Assembly: GCF_000590925.1 (NCBI RefSeq) | Contig: NZ_CP004372.1 | Location: forward strand, 3,205,001-3,269,000 | DNA length: 64,000 nt | Direction of reading: 5' to 3' | From: Roseibacterium elongatum DSM 19469 | GTDB taxonomy: Bacteria; Pseudomonadota; Alphaproteobacteria; Rhodobacterales; Rhodobacteraceae | Part shown: positions 55,397 to 64,000 of the stretch, piece after piece | Position numbering within the stretch: position 1 is the stretch's first letter | How the letters are laid out: every line of letters begins with the position of its first letter | The notes under the pieces: generated by a model | Seen by the model: only the letters and a program-made list of their open reading frames with translations | Database searches by the model: none | Told to the model about the DNA's origin: nothing | Program-made: the position numbers and the translations under genes

Positions 55397-56413
55397 TCAT
55401 TGCGCCGCCGTCACGGCCTGCCAAAGCCGCAGCGCCTGTGCATGGGTATCCATATCATGAACGCGCAGCATCTGTATTCCCTGAGAGATCGCCCATAGGC
55501 CGACACCCGCCGATCCGGGGCCGCGCGCGGCCGGGTCGCTGACACCGCCAATGCGCCCGATCATGCCCTTGCGCGACACCCCCAGCAGGATGGCGCAGCC
55601 CAGGCCGTGAAACAGGCTGATCCGGCGCAACAAGGCCAGGTTCTGTGCTTCGGTCTTGCCGAACCCGATACCGGGATCGACCATGATGCGCGCCCGGGGC
55701 ACGCCCGCCGCTACGGCGCGGGCGATGGCCGCGGCCAGTGCATCGAACGCGTCCAACAACACGTCGGTATAGGCGTCGGCCGCCAGGGCCTGCATCGTCT
55801 CGGGCGTTCCGATGGAATGCATCAGGATCAGCGGCGCACCCGTTTCGGCGGCCACCTGTGCCAGATCGGGGTCGTGGCGCAGCCCGGACACGTCATTGAG
55901 GATCGCCGCGCCGGCATCAAGGCCCGCGCGGGCGACCCCAGATTTCCGGGTGTCGAGGCTGAGCGGCGCGGTGATCCCTTGCGCGCGCAGCGCGGCGATC
56001 ACCGGGACGACGCGCGCGATCTCGTCGGCCTCGGGGGTTTCCGGCGCGCCCGGGCGCGTGCTTTCGCCGCCGATATCGATCAGATCGGCGCCCTTGCCCA
56101 GCATGCGCGCGGCATGGGCACAGGCCGCGGCGACCCCGCCATGCCGCCCGCCATCCGAAAAACTGTCAGGCGTGACGTTCAGGATGCCCATCAGGCGGGG
56201 GCTGTCGAAGGCCAGCCCCGCCAGTGGCGCGCGCGGTGCCACGAGCGGGGCAAGCGCCGTCTCGGGCAGCTGGGATGCGGGCAAGATCTCGGGCGGGGCG
56301 GTCCGCGTCAGACGCTCGACATGCGAAAACCGGGTCCAGCCGCCCGCCAAGGGATAACAGCCGGGCAACGGGGCCGGATCGACCTGCGGGATCGGGCGGT
56401 AATAGTCGGACAT
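55397..56413 (-). CDS. folP: Dihydropteroate synthase
   Basis: A 338-residue dihydropteroate synthase joins pterin pyrophosphate to p-aminobenzoate in folate synthesis. The pterin and sulfonamide loops are [28 protein letters not shown] and [13 protein letters not shown], and the C-terminal RVHDMDTH carries the usual histidine. The core begins near residue 80; an N-terminal extension of about 75 residues is longer than in E. coli. The ATG at 56413 ([10 protein letters not shown]) starts after a clear gap from folB. Confidence 0.95.
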   Translation of the reverse strand: MSDYYRPIPQVDPAPLPGCYPLAGGWTRFSHVERLTRTAPPEILPASQLPETALAPLVAPRAPLAGLAFDSPRLMGILNVTPDSFSDGGRHGGVAAACAHAARMLGKGADLIDIGGESTRPGAPETPEADEIARVVPVIAALRAQGITAPLSLDTRKSGVARAGLDAGAAILNDVSGLRHDPDLAQVAAETGAPLILMHSIGTPETMQALAADAYTDVLLDAFDALAAAIARAVAAGVPRARIMVDPGIGFGKTEAQNLALLRRISLFHGLGCAILLGVSRKGMIGRIGGVSDPAARGPGSAGVGLWAISQGIQMLRVHDMDTHAQALRLWQAVTAAQ

Positions 56414-56534
56414 GGCGCGCGGCCTAGCCCGCCGCCGCATGCGATGCAAGACAATCGCATTGGTCCCGTTGCACGGACGTGCTAAAAGCTTTCCCTAACG
56501 TCAAGCGCTCGACCGTCACCACTGGAGTGCCGCG

Positions 56535-56999
56535 ATGCCCGCCGACCCGGTCCCGTTTCAGACCCTGCGCCTGGCCTGCCGCCCCCCCGGCGACAGCAGC
56601 GCCCAGGTCTACGCTGCCCTGTTCGGCCCCCAAGGGGCCGATCTGCTGGCCTCGGACAGAACCGAGTGGTGCAATCACGGCGTGGCGCCCTGGACGCTGT
56701 CGCATGCAGGGCATGATGTCGGCATCGGGGGCTTTCGCATCGGGTACGCCCGGGGCGGGCTGGAACTGCGCATGGATTTGCTGCCCGATGTCCGCGGCCA
56801 GGGGCTGGCCAGCGAATTCGTGACCGAGGCGCTGGATTACGCCGCCGAGGTTTTGCGTGAAACCGATGTCTTCGCCGCCGTCGGTCAGGAACATGCCACG
56901 GCGGCCTGGGTTCTCAAGAAGAACGGGTTTCGCCCCGATCCGCGGGGATCGGACGACGCGACGCCCGACATCACCGTGTTGCGCCGGACGCTTCGCTAA
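56535..56999 (+). CDS. GNAT-family N-acetyltransferase
   Basis: A 154-residue acetyltransferase-like protein (RimJ/RimL type) has the acetyl-CoA motif MDLLPDVRGQGLASEFVTEA and the C-terminal VGQEHATAAWVLKKNGFRPD. The substrate is unknown. It lies on the plus strand between folP and folB, which are both minus, and its last 29 bases overlap the 3' end of folB. It may be a late insertion into a folB-folP-glmM operon. Confidence 0.85.
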   Translation: MPADPVPFQTLRLACRPPGDSSAQVYAALFGPQGADLLASDRTEWCNHGVAPWTLSHAGHDVGIGGFRIGYARGGLELRMDLLPDVRGQGLASEFVTEALDYAAEVLRETDVFAAVGQEHATAAWVLKKNGFRPDPRGSDDATPDITVLRRTLR

Positions 57000-57948
57000 G
57001 GGGCGGGGCCGTTTCCGATGGCAGGGCCTCGGCCGCCAGTTCGCGCAAGGGCATCGGCGGCCTCGGCGTGTCCGCGGGCAGCGTCCCGCCAAGCGAGATC
57101 ACCTCGCGCGCGTCAAAGGCCGTGGCCAACCACATCGCCAAAGCGACCGGATGCGTGACACCGGGACCGGGGCCATCGACCGCATCCAGAACCAGTTTCG
57201 ACGGGGCCCAGACGCTGATCTGACCATGGCGCATCGCCCAGTCCAGTTCGGTGCGGCTATCCACCACCACGCATCGACGATCTCGGGCGGCCAGCACCCA
57301 GGCCCCCTGTTCGATCGCCAGAAGGTCAATACGCCGCTGCGGCATGGCATGGGCCGCGCGGGGTTGCGGCAGGTCGGGGCAATCCACGCACAGGATCACC
57401 GGCGCCCCCCCGCTTTGCAGGTCATCGAGCAACACCGAAAGGTCCGGGCGCGCGATGGCGGCGTTGGACAGAAAGACCACCACGGGGTGCGGCGCGGCAT
57501 CGGCCAACAGGCGCAAGGGGCGCCGCCCCTCGGGTGCATCGCGCATGATCTCGACCCCCAGGGTGTAGGGGCCGCGATCCAGCTTGCCGATCCGCACGAA
57601 AACGCGCGCCGCCAGGGGATGCGCCAGAATGCCATCGGCGATCCGGGCGGCCAGGGTTTCCAGCAGGTTCACACGCTCGGCCGCGAGGGCCGCGTCGATG
57701 GACTCGACGATGGTGTCGTAACTCAGGATCCGGTCCACGTCATCGGCCGCGCTTTCGGCGCGGGTGGCCACCTCGACCACGACATCGAAACGCACGGTCT
57801 GGGTGACACCGCGCTCGGCCTGAAACGCGCCGATCTCGACCTCGCGCAGATGCTCGGTCATCGAGATCCTGTCGCGCGGCACATCGCCGGCGATCGACTT
57901 GGCCCGTTCCGACGGATGTTGAAACGCGATGGATGTTTCGTCGCTCAC
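56971..57948 (-). CDS. folB: Dihydroneopterin aldolase with long C-terminal extension
   Basis: Residues about 1-140 of this 325-residue protein are a dihydroneopterin aldolase (RISMTEHLREVEIGAFQAER, then ILSYDTIVESIDAALAAERV and RVFVRIGKLDRGPYTLGVEI), which converts dihydroneopterin to hydroxymethyl-dihydropterin. The other about 185 residues (PHPVVVFLSNAAIARPDLSV, ILCVDCPDLPQPRA, ISVWAPSKLVLDAVDGPGPG) belong to no domain I recognise. A FolB is usually near 120 residues, so the extension is unusual, although similar long forms may occur in the family. folP lies downstream on the same strand. Confidence 0.88.
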   Translation of the reverse strand: MSDETSIAFQHPSERAKSIAGDVPRDRISMTEHLREVEIGAFQAERGVTQTVRFDVVVEVATRAESAADDVDRILSYDTIVESIDAALAAERVNLLETLAARIADGILAHPLAARVFVRIGKLDRGPYTLGVEIMRDAPEGRRPLRLLADAAPHPVVVFLSNAAIARPDLSVLLDDLQSGGAPVILCVDCPDLPQPRAAHAMPQRRIDLLAIEQGAWVLAARDRRCVVVDSRTELDWAMRHGQISVWAPSKLVLDAVDGPGPGVTHPVALAMWLATAFDAREVISLGGTLPADTPRPPMPLRELAAEALPSETAPPLSEASGATR

Positions 57949-58054
57949 CGGATCGCCTGCCCTGTTGTCTTGCGTGTCGCCCTGCGTTTAGCACGCAGCG
58001 GGCAGACGCGCCATGCTGCGGCGCGGCACATCGCGGACAAACGCGACGTGGGGA

Positions 58055-58735
58055 TCAGTATTGCTGTCGATAGAAGATATGAATGCCGTATTCGGCGGTG
58101 CGCGGATAGACACGCGCCCAGTCCGGGTTGACCCAATCGGCATGGTAATGCGTCGCGCCGCCCGTCAGGTCACGCGGGGCCCCGTCGATCATGATGCGTG
58201 CGATGTGTCCCGCGCGATGCCAGGCGCGGTCATCGGCGATATCCTCGGGCTCGCCGTCGCAGGTATAGGTGAACTGGCAGGCAAAGCGCCGCCCCGTTCC
58301 CTGATTGACGACACCGCAGATCGTATCGGGATAGTTGGCGCTGTCGACCCGGTTCAGGATCACCTCGGCCACCGCGTACTGACCGACGATCGGCTCGCCG
58401 CGCGCCTCGAAATACAGCGCCTCGGTCAGGCATTGCCACTGCCGGTTGCCGCGCGGTCGGCGCAGCTGGTCAAGCTCGGTCGCATACATGATGCGCGCAT
58501 CGTCACCGCGCTGGCCGGTATAGGGCGCGCCAAGGCGGCGCAGGCGCGTTTCCGACAGACTCGCCAGCGAGGCGGTTTCGACCCCCATCAATTCGCCCAG
58601 TCGCGCGGAAATCCCGCCGCCCGGGGCGGTCGAGGTCGACAAGGTCACGTCTGGCGCGGGGGCATCGGCGGCCACGGGGCCAGCCATCACGAGACTTCCG
58701 ACAAGGATCGCAGCCAGACGCATTCTTTTCGACAT
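58055..58735 (-). CDS. SleB-type cell-wall hydrolase
   Basis: A 226-residue secreted protein starts at the ATG at 58735 (AAAGGGAAAAG upstream) with a signal peptide (MRLAAILVGSLVMAGPVAAD). The C-terminal Hydrolase_2 (SleB) domain holds CLTEALYFEARGEPIVGQYA with its catalytic glutamate, then VILNRVDSANYPDTICGVVN and RRFACQFTYTCDGEPEDIAD. Such enzymes are lytic transglycosylases or amidases acting on peptidoglycan. It stands alone, with folB downstream. Confidence 0.93.
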   Translation of the reverse strand: MSKRMRLAAILVGSLVMAGPVAADAPAPDVTLSTSTAPGGGISARLGELMGVETASLASLSETRLRRLGAPYTGQRGDDARIMYATELDQLRRPRGNRQWQCLTEALYFEARGEPIVGQYAVAEVILNRVDSANYPDTICGVVNQGTGRRFACQFTYTCDGEPEDIADDRAWHRAGHIARIMIDGAPRDLTGGATHYHADWVNPDWARVYPRTAEYGIHIFYRQQY

Positions 58736-58881
58736 CTTTTCCCTTTCGACGAGCACCCGACCCACCACCGTCGTGATTCGACCCAACCGCGTTTGGTTAC
58801 CCCTTTTCGCGCGCATCACAAAATCGACACCGAATCTAGTGAGTCCGTGATGTGATGTCGCAAAAACTTGACAGAGCGGTG

Positions 58882-61443
58882 TCAGCGATCAGGGTCGCTG
58901 GCGGGATCGCTATCAACGTCGCGTGGCAAATCCTTGTCGAAAATGGACAATTGTGCCGCCGCCAATTTGGCGACCGGAACGCGGAACGGCGAGCAGGACA
59001 CATAGTCGAACCCGGCCCGACGGCAGAAGCCGATCGACTCGGGGTGGCCGCCATGTTCGCCGCACAGCGAGATCGTGACATCAGGGCGCGCATCGCGCCC
59101 CCGTTCGGCACCCAGCAGCAACAGCTCGCCCACCCCTTCGGTGTCGAGCTGCGTGAACGGATCCTCGGAAAACACGCCCTGATGGACATAAGCCGACATG
59201 AACCGCCCCGCATCGTCGCGCGACAGGCCATAGGCCATTTGCGTCAGATCGTTGGTGCCAAAGGACAGAAAGGCCGAGTGTTCGGCGATCTCGCCCGCGC
59301 GGAGCGCCGCGCGCGGCGTTTCGACCATGACGCCAAGGCGATAGGTGAACTCCTTGCCGGTTTCCGAGCGCACCGCGCTGGCCACCCCGTCGATGCGCGC
59401 CTTGACCAGTTCCACCTCGCGCCGGGCGGACACCAGGGGGATCATGATCTCGGGCACGACGGGCGCGCCCTTTTTCGAGGCGGCGATGGTCGCCTCGAAA
59501 ATCGCACGGGCCTGCATTTCGTAGATTTCGGGCACCGTGATACCCAGCCGCACGCCGCGCATCCCCAGCATGGGGTTGAATTCCTGCAGGCTTTCGATGC
59601 GGGACGCGACGCGGCTGATCGGCAGATCCAGCGCCTCGGCCAATGCGCGCGTCCCCTCGCGATCGGCGGGCAGAAATTCGTGCAGGGGCGGATCGAACAG
59701 GCGGATGCAGACGGGTTGGCCCTGCATCAGCTTGAACAATTCCTTGAAATCGGCGCGCTGCATCGGCAGCAGCCGTTCGAGCGCGGCGGCACGATCCTCG
59801 GGGTTCTCGGCAAAGATCATCTCGCGCATGACAGTCAGGCGCCCGGCCTCGAAGAACATGTGCTCGGTCCGGCACAGGCCGATGCCATCGACACCGAAGC
59901 GTTGCGCCATCGCCGCATCCTCGGGCGTGTCGGCATTGGCGCGGATGCCGATGTCGCGCGCCGCGTCGGCCCATTGCATCAAGGTGGCAAAGGCGCCGCC
60001 CAGGGCCGGCTCGATCATCTCGGTCGCGCCGACCAGAACCTCGCCCGAAGAGCCGTCGACCGTGATGATGTCGCCCTCGTGAAACACCTTGCGGCCGGGT
60101 ACGGTCAGCGTCTTCTTGCGCAGGTCGATCTGCAATTGCGTGGCCCCCGATACACAGGGCACGCCGAGGCCACGGGCGATGACCGCCGCATGACTGGTCA
60201 TGCCGCCGCGTTCGGTCAGGATGGCGTCGGCAGCATGCATGCCGCGAATATCCTCAGGCGTGGTTTCGCGCCGCACCAGAATGCAGGGCTCGCCCTGCGA
60301 GGCGGCGGCCTGCGCCGCGGCCGCGGTGAAACAGATGCGCCCCTGTGCGGCGCCGGGGGCCGCCGCGATCCCGCGCGTCAGCACATCGCGTGCCGGGTCG
60401 GCCCTGACCTGACGGTGCAGCATCTGGTTGAGCGTATTGGGGGCGATCCGCGTCAGCGCCTCGTTGCTGGGAATGACGCCGTCCTCGGCAAGAGCGACCG
60501 CGATGGCCACCTCGGCCCTGGCCGAGCGCGGCACGCGCACCGCATCGAGCAGGGACAAGTGCCCGTCCATCAGGGTGAATTCGATCTGCATCTCGTCACG
60601 CAGGCGGTCGCGCAGCAAACCGCCCGCCTCTTGCAGGGCGGCGACGGCCTCGGGCGCATCGTCCTGAAGCGACGGGCCGCGATCATCATGCAGGATAAAC
60701 TGCGCCTCGGCCTGCGAGAGGGCGGCGCGGCCTTGTCCCTGCGGCAGGTAGCGGCCGGTCACCTGGGGTTCGCCGGTTTCCGACGAGACGAACTGCACCA
60801 CGCCCGCCCCCGACAGGCCGCGCCCCGGCCCGAGGGCCATCTGCTGCACGACAAGACCCAGGCCCGCATCTGCGGGCGCGCCCTTGGCCTGCCGCAGCAG
60901 TCGGGCGGTCGTCCCCTCCCAGGCGCGGGCCATGGATTTCAGCACCTCGGCCAGTTGCGCGGCCGGGTCCTGCGGGAACTCGTCTTCCATTTCGTCTTCG
61001 AACTGTGCCTTGGCCAGACGCGGCGTCATCGGCCCCTCGAAGACATCGGCATCCAGCCGCAGCACATCGACGGCGTAGCTGCGAATGAAGTTGACATAGA
61101 ACGCGTCGGCAACGGACGACCCGTGGATCGCGGCCAGCCGTTCGGCCTGCGCGTCGTTCATCCCGATGTTGAGGATCGTGCCCGGACCGCCCCAATCGGC
61201 CGCCTCGCTGGAGGAGCGGACCGAGACCAGCGTATCGGGGCCGAACAGGCCCAGTAGCTGCGCAAGATCGGGCATCCGGCCCTGCGCGATGCCCCGGACC
61301 GTGTCGAAGGGCAAGGCCACGGTGGGCGGAACCGGAAGATCCAGCCGCACAAGCCGCTGCAGGCATTTCGCGCGATTGCCGTGGCGATCCTTGCGGATAT
61401 CGGCAGTCGCCGTGATCTCGGTGAAGTCGGGGGTGGTCAGCAT
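58882..61443 (-). CDS. ppdK: Pyruvate phosphate dikinase
   Basis: This 853-residue PEP-utilising enzyme interconverts pyruvate, ATP and phosphate with PEP, AMP and pyrophosphate. It has an ATP-grasp N-terminus (LVSVRSSSEAADWGGPGTIL), the swivelling phosphohistidine domain with His418 in LTERGGMTSHAAVIARGLG, and the PEP barrel (RLFDPPLHEFLPADREG, then CGEHGGHPESIGFC). The C-terminal FDYVSCSPFRVPVAKLAAAQ is typical of PPDK. The ATG at 61443 follows AAAGGACGGGCCCG. glyS lies upstream on the same strand. Confidence 0.92.
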   Translation of the reverse strand: MLTTPDFTEITATADIRKDRHGNRAKCLQRLVRLDLPVPPTVALPFDTVRGIAQGRMPDLAQLLGLFGPDTLVSVRSSSEAADWGGPGTILNIGMNDAQAERLAAIHGSSVADAFYVNFIRSYAVDVLRLDADVFEGPMTPRLAKAQFEDEMEDEFPQDPAAQLAEVLKSMARAWEGTTARLLRQAKGAPADAGLGLVVQQMALGPGRGLSGAGVVQFVSSETGEPQVTGRYLPQGQGRAALSQAEAQFILHDDRGPSLQDDAPEAVAALQEAGGLLRDRLRDEMQIEFTLMDGHLSLLDAVRVPRSARAEVAIAVALAEDGVIPSNEALTRIAPNTLNQMLHRQVRADPARDVLTRGIAAAPGAAQGRICFTAAAAQAAASQGEPCILVRRETTPEDIRGMHAADAILTERGGMTSHAAVIARGLGVPCVSGATQLQIDLRKKTLTVPGRKVFHEGDIITVDGSSGEVLVGATEMIEPALGGAFATLMQWADAARDIGIRANADTPEDAAMAQRFGVDGIGLCRTEHMFFEAGRLTVMREMIFAENPEDRAAALERLLPMQRADFKELFKLMQGQPVCIRLFDPPLHEFLPADREGTRALAEALDLPISRVASRIESLQEFNPMLGMRGVRLGITVPEIYEMQARAIFEATIAASKKGAPVVPEIMIPLVSARREVELVKARIDGVASAVRSETGKEFTYRLGVMVETPRAALRAGEIAEHSAFLSFGTNDLTQMAYGLSRDDAGRFMSAYVHQGVFSEDPFTQLDTEGVGELLLLGAERGRDARPDVTISLCGEHGGHPESIGFCRRAGFDYVSCSPFRVPVAKLAAAQLSIFDKDLPRDVDSDPASDPDR

Positions 61444-61558
61444 CGGGCCCGTCCTTTCGCGCGTGCCGCACAACATACCTGCATGGCGTAACCTGTCCAG
61501 TTCAGTGGACAGGCCGACAGGCAATGTGACCTGTGGCAAAGCGGCCCGTCCGCCCCCC

Positions 61559-63812
61559 CTAGCCGTCGAGCTTGTCGAGATCGGCCACCTGACCGCAGAT
61601 CTCGACAATCTGGTGCAGCAGGTTCAGACGGTTGCGCCGCACGATATCGTTTTCGGTATTGACCTGCACGGCCTCGAAAAACGCGTCGATGGGGCCACGC
61701 AGCGCCGCCATATGGCCCATCGCGGCGGCGAAATCCTCGGCGGCGAGGGCCGGGGCGATGGCCGCCTGTGCCTGATCCAGCGCGGTGAACAGGGCCTTTT
61801 CCTCGTCGGTTTCGGCGAATTTCGGATCGGCCCCGAACCGGTACTCGACCCCGTCCTTCTCCTCGGCTTGGATCAGGATGTTGGCCGCGCGGCGATAGCC
61901 CTGAACAAGGTTCTCGCCCTCTTCGGTGGTCACCACCTCTTGCAGCGCGCGGGCGCGGGCGACCACCAGCGTCAGGTCATCGGCGGGCGGTTTCGACAGG
62001 CTGGCGTCGATCACGTCATGGCGCAGCCCCTCGGCGCGCAGATGCACCTTCAGCCGGTCGTGGAAAAACGCCAGCAGATCGGTCGAAAGGTCAGGCACCC
62101 TGTCGCCCACCGTGCGCAGGGGCGAGCCCTCGTCCATGTCCGGGCCCGTGCCGGCGGCCTTCAGCCGCTCGGTCACGGCACGGAAGGCAGCCCCGAAAAC
62201 ACCCCGATCCGCGATTTCGTCGAGGATTTCCTCGAGCGTATCGATCACCTCGTCGCCCACGACCGGGCGTTCGAGGGCGATCTTGTGGCGCAACAACTGG
62301 CTGTCGATGAACCGGTCCAGCGACAGGCGGCGGTTTTCGGTCAGCACGATGCGGATGATCCCCAACGCCGCGCGACGCAGGGCAAACGGGTCCTTCGAGC
62401 CGGTGGGTTTCTCGTCGATGGCCCAAAAGCCCGTCAAGGTGTCAATCTTGTCGGCCAGGGCGACAGCGATCGACAGCGGGGCCGATGGCACGTCGTCCGA
62501 CGGGCCGAGGGGCTGGTAATGCTCTTCGGCGACGGCGGCGATCTCGGGTGCATGGCCGGCGGCCTGGGCATAGTAGCGGCCCATGACGCCCTGCAACTCG
62601 GGGAATTCATAGACCATCTCCGAGGAGAGATCGGCCTTGGCGATCTTGGCGGCCGTGGCGGCATCTTCGGGGTCGGCCCCCACCACGGGCGCAATTTCAC
62701 GCGCCAGCGACGCGATGCGCTGGATGCGGTCGGCCTGAGTGCCCAGACGGCGTTCGAAGGTCACGTTTTCCAACGCATCCATCCACGCGGCCATGCCCGA
62801 TTTCGCGACGCGGAGGTCGTTTTCCCAAAAGAACTTGGCATCCGACAGCCGCGCGGCCAGGACCTTCTGATTGCCTGCGAGGATGGTCGCGCCGTGTTCG
62901 GCCGTTTCGCGGTTTGCCACGGTCACGAATTTCTCGATCCGGCCCGTCCTGGGGTTTCTGACCGAAAAGAACTTCTGATGTTCGCGCATCGAGGTTTGCA
63001 GCACCTCGGGCGGCAGGTCGAGGAAATCCGCCCCGATCTCGCCCAAAAGCACCACCGGCCATTCGACCAGCCCGGCGACCTCGGCAAGAAGGGCGCGATC
63101 CTCGACCACCTCCAACCCTTCCGCAAAGGCCATCGTGGTGGCGTCGTGCCAGATCTTCTCGGCCCGTTCCTCGGGCGACAGGATCACATGCGCACGCGCC
63201 AGCTTGGCGACGTAGTCATCGTAGGACGACACGGCAAAACGGCCCGGCGCCATGAAGCGGTGCCCCTCGGTCGTGTCGCCCGCCACGATCCCGTCGATAT
63301 CGAAGACAACGGGGCTTGGCCCGTGCTCGTCGCTCAGGATGCACAGGATCGAGTGCAGCGGGCGCACCCACCGCAGTGACCCGGCCCCCCACTCGCATCG
63401 ACTTGGGCCAGGGGAAATTGCGCACGGTCCGGGTCACGACCTCGGCCACGATCTCGGCGGCGGGGCGGCCGGGCGTTTCGATGGTGGCGAACCAGAAGCT
63501 GCCCTTTTTCTCTTCGCGCGCCTCGAGCTGGTCCTTGCCGAGCCCTGTCGAGCGCAGGAACCCCTCCAGAGCCTTTTCGGGCGCGTCGGTGCGCGGTCCA
63601 CGCCGTTCTTCGCGCTTGGTGGGCGACTCGGGCGTCAGGCCTTCCAGTGCGAGGACCAGCCTGCGCGGGGTCGAGAACGCCCCGGCCCCGGCATAGGTCA
63701 GCCCTGCCTCGACCAGCCCGTCGGTGACGAGGCGCTTGAGGTCCTCGGCCGCGCGCGCCTGCATGCGCGCGGGGATTTCCTCGGAAAACAGTTCCAGCAG
63801 AAGGTCGGGCAT
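61559..63812 (-). pseudogene. glyS: Glycyl-tRNA synthetase beta subunit, frameshifted at a C6 run
   Basis: Two overlapping frames together give one glycyl-tRNA synthetase beta subunit of about 750 residues. The first (63812 down to about 63390) has MPDLLLELFSEEIPARMQAR and TVRNFPWPKSMR. The second (about 63388 to 61559) continues SLRWVRPLHSILCILSDEHG and FDIDGIVAGDTTEGHRFMAP. The join falls at the six C at 63385-63390 (six G on the coding strand); removing one base restores the frame. GlyS is essential in this type of two-subunit synthetase, so a sequencing error is much more likely than a dead gene. glyQ should lie beyond the window. Confidence 0.9.
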
Positions 63813-63892
63813 CGGATCGGTCCTGAAGCTCGGGTCGGGTTGGTCGGTCTATCGCGCGAAGGCGGCGCGGGGGCAACCGGGTTCGGACGGCG

Positions 63893-64000
63893 TCATTCCA
63901 GCGTGCCGTTGAGTTGGTGCCAGGCAAAGCCACGCCCATCGGGAAAGAGCGCGATCACGCGGTCCACCCCGGTCGCGATGTTGCGCGCGCCCAGAATGGC
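63893..64000 (-). CDS. C-terminal end of a DUF6446-like protein (cut by window edge)
   Basis: The last bases encode the C-terminus of a protein on the minus strand (GARNIATGVDRVIALFPDG, then AFAWHQLNGTLE-type end). The stop is at 63893-63895 and the frame runs off the window. It recalls the DUF6446 family that lies between glyQ and glyS in Rhodobacteraceae, from memory. Too little is present to say more. Confidence 0.6.
   Translation of the reverse strand, partial: AILGARNIATGVDRVIALFPDGRGFAWHQLNGTLE

Noticed and set aside
56535..56999. Acetyltransferase as part of the folate operon
   Set aside because: It is on the opposite strand and overlaps the folB 3' end, so it cannot be co-transcribed with folB and folP.
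58852..61257. An 801-codon plus-strand frame opposite ppdK
   Set aside because: It lies opposite a full-length conserved enzyme and its translation has no coherent domain.

Overview
The window is GC-rich chromosomal DNA from an alphaproteobacterium, most likely Rhodobacteraceae (Roseobacter/Rhodobacter group). This rests on gene content and order: an accB-accC-aat-DUF2155-NDUFA12 run, an RSP_2648-type PIN protein beside an RlmI-type methyltransferase, a single-cysteine DksA, an NMT1-type transporter with PreT/PreA, and a Hint/RTX secreted protein. I see no tRNA, rRNA, CRISPR array, insertion sequence or prophage.

Layout. 1-3197: an Anbu (ancestral proteasome-like) operon with a circularly permuted ATP-grasp (cut by the window edge), an alpha-E protein and a transglutaminase. 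3355-5035: a flavin monooxygenase and dksA. 5310-12471: a MoxR ATPase and a CoxE-like VWA protein, separated by an acetyltransferase, a frameshifted DUF2927 lipoprotein and a small membrane protein, then DedA, M24-like and M48 proteins. 12524-16998: a PIN protein, RlmI, a lipoprotein, an HpcH/HpaI aldolase and an orphan FliM/FliN-type protein. 17071-23990: an acetate-sensing block with a CrbS-like symporter-kinase, a small membrane protein, a stand-alone receiver, a RamB/ScfR-type XRE regulator and acs. 24033-27318: a large RTX/Hint secreted protein and a small proline-rich protein.

27379-40693 holds a complete reductive pyrimidine degradation locus. PreT/PreA, HydA, an M20 carbamoylase and a class III aminotransferase would take uracil or thymine to beta-alanine (or its methyl homologue) and then to a semialdehyde. 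The locus also has an NMT1-type ABC importer and a RutR-like TetR regulator. A near-consensus RutR box (TTGACC-AAAC-GGTCAA) lies in front of the importer/aminotransferase operon, and a weaker one lies in front of preT. Two unrecognised genes are embedded here: a 396-residue protein and an 84-residue lipoprotein.

41005-45096 is the acetyl-CoA carboxylase/aat/MlaD/NDUFA12 housekeeping block. 45860-47152 is metY with a structured leader. After it come two perfect DnaA boxes and a 1198-residue protein that looks like a GspL/PilM-type N-terminus joined to a GspC/PilP-type C-terminus. The rest is mgtE, guaD, glmM, folP, folB, a SleB-like hydrolase, ppdK and glyS. glyS and the DUF2927 gene are both frameshifted at six-base G/C homopolymers, which suggests sequencing error. 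A hairpin-plus-tail repeat occurs three times, each time between convergent genes.
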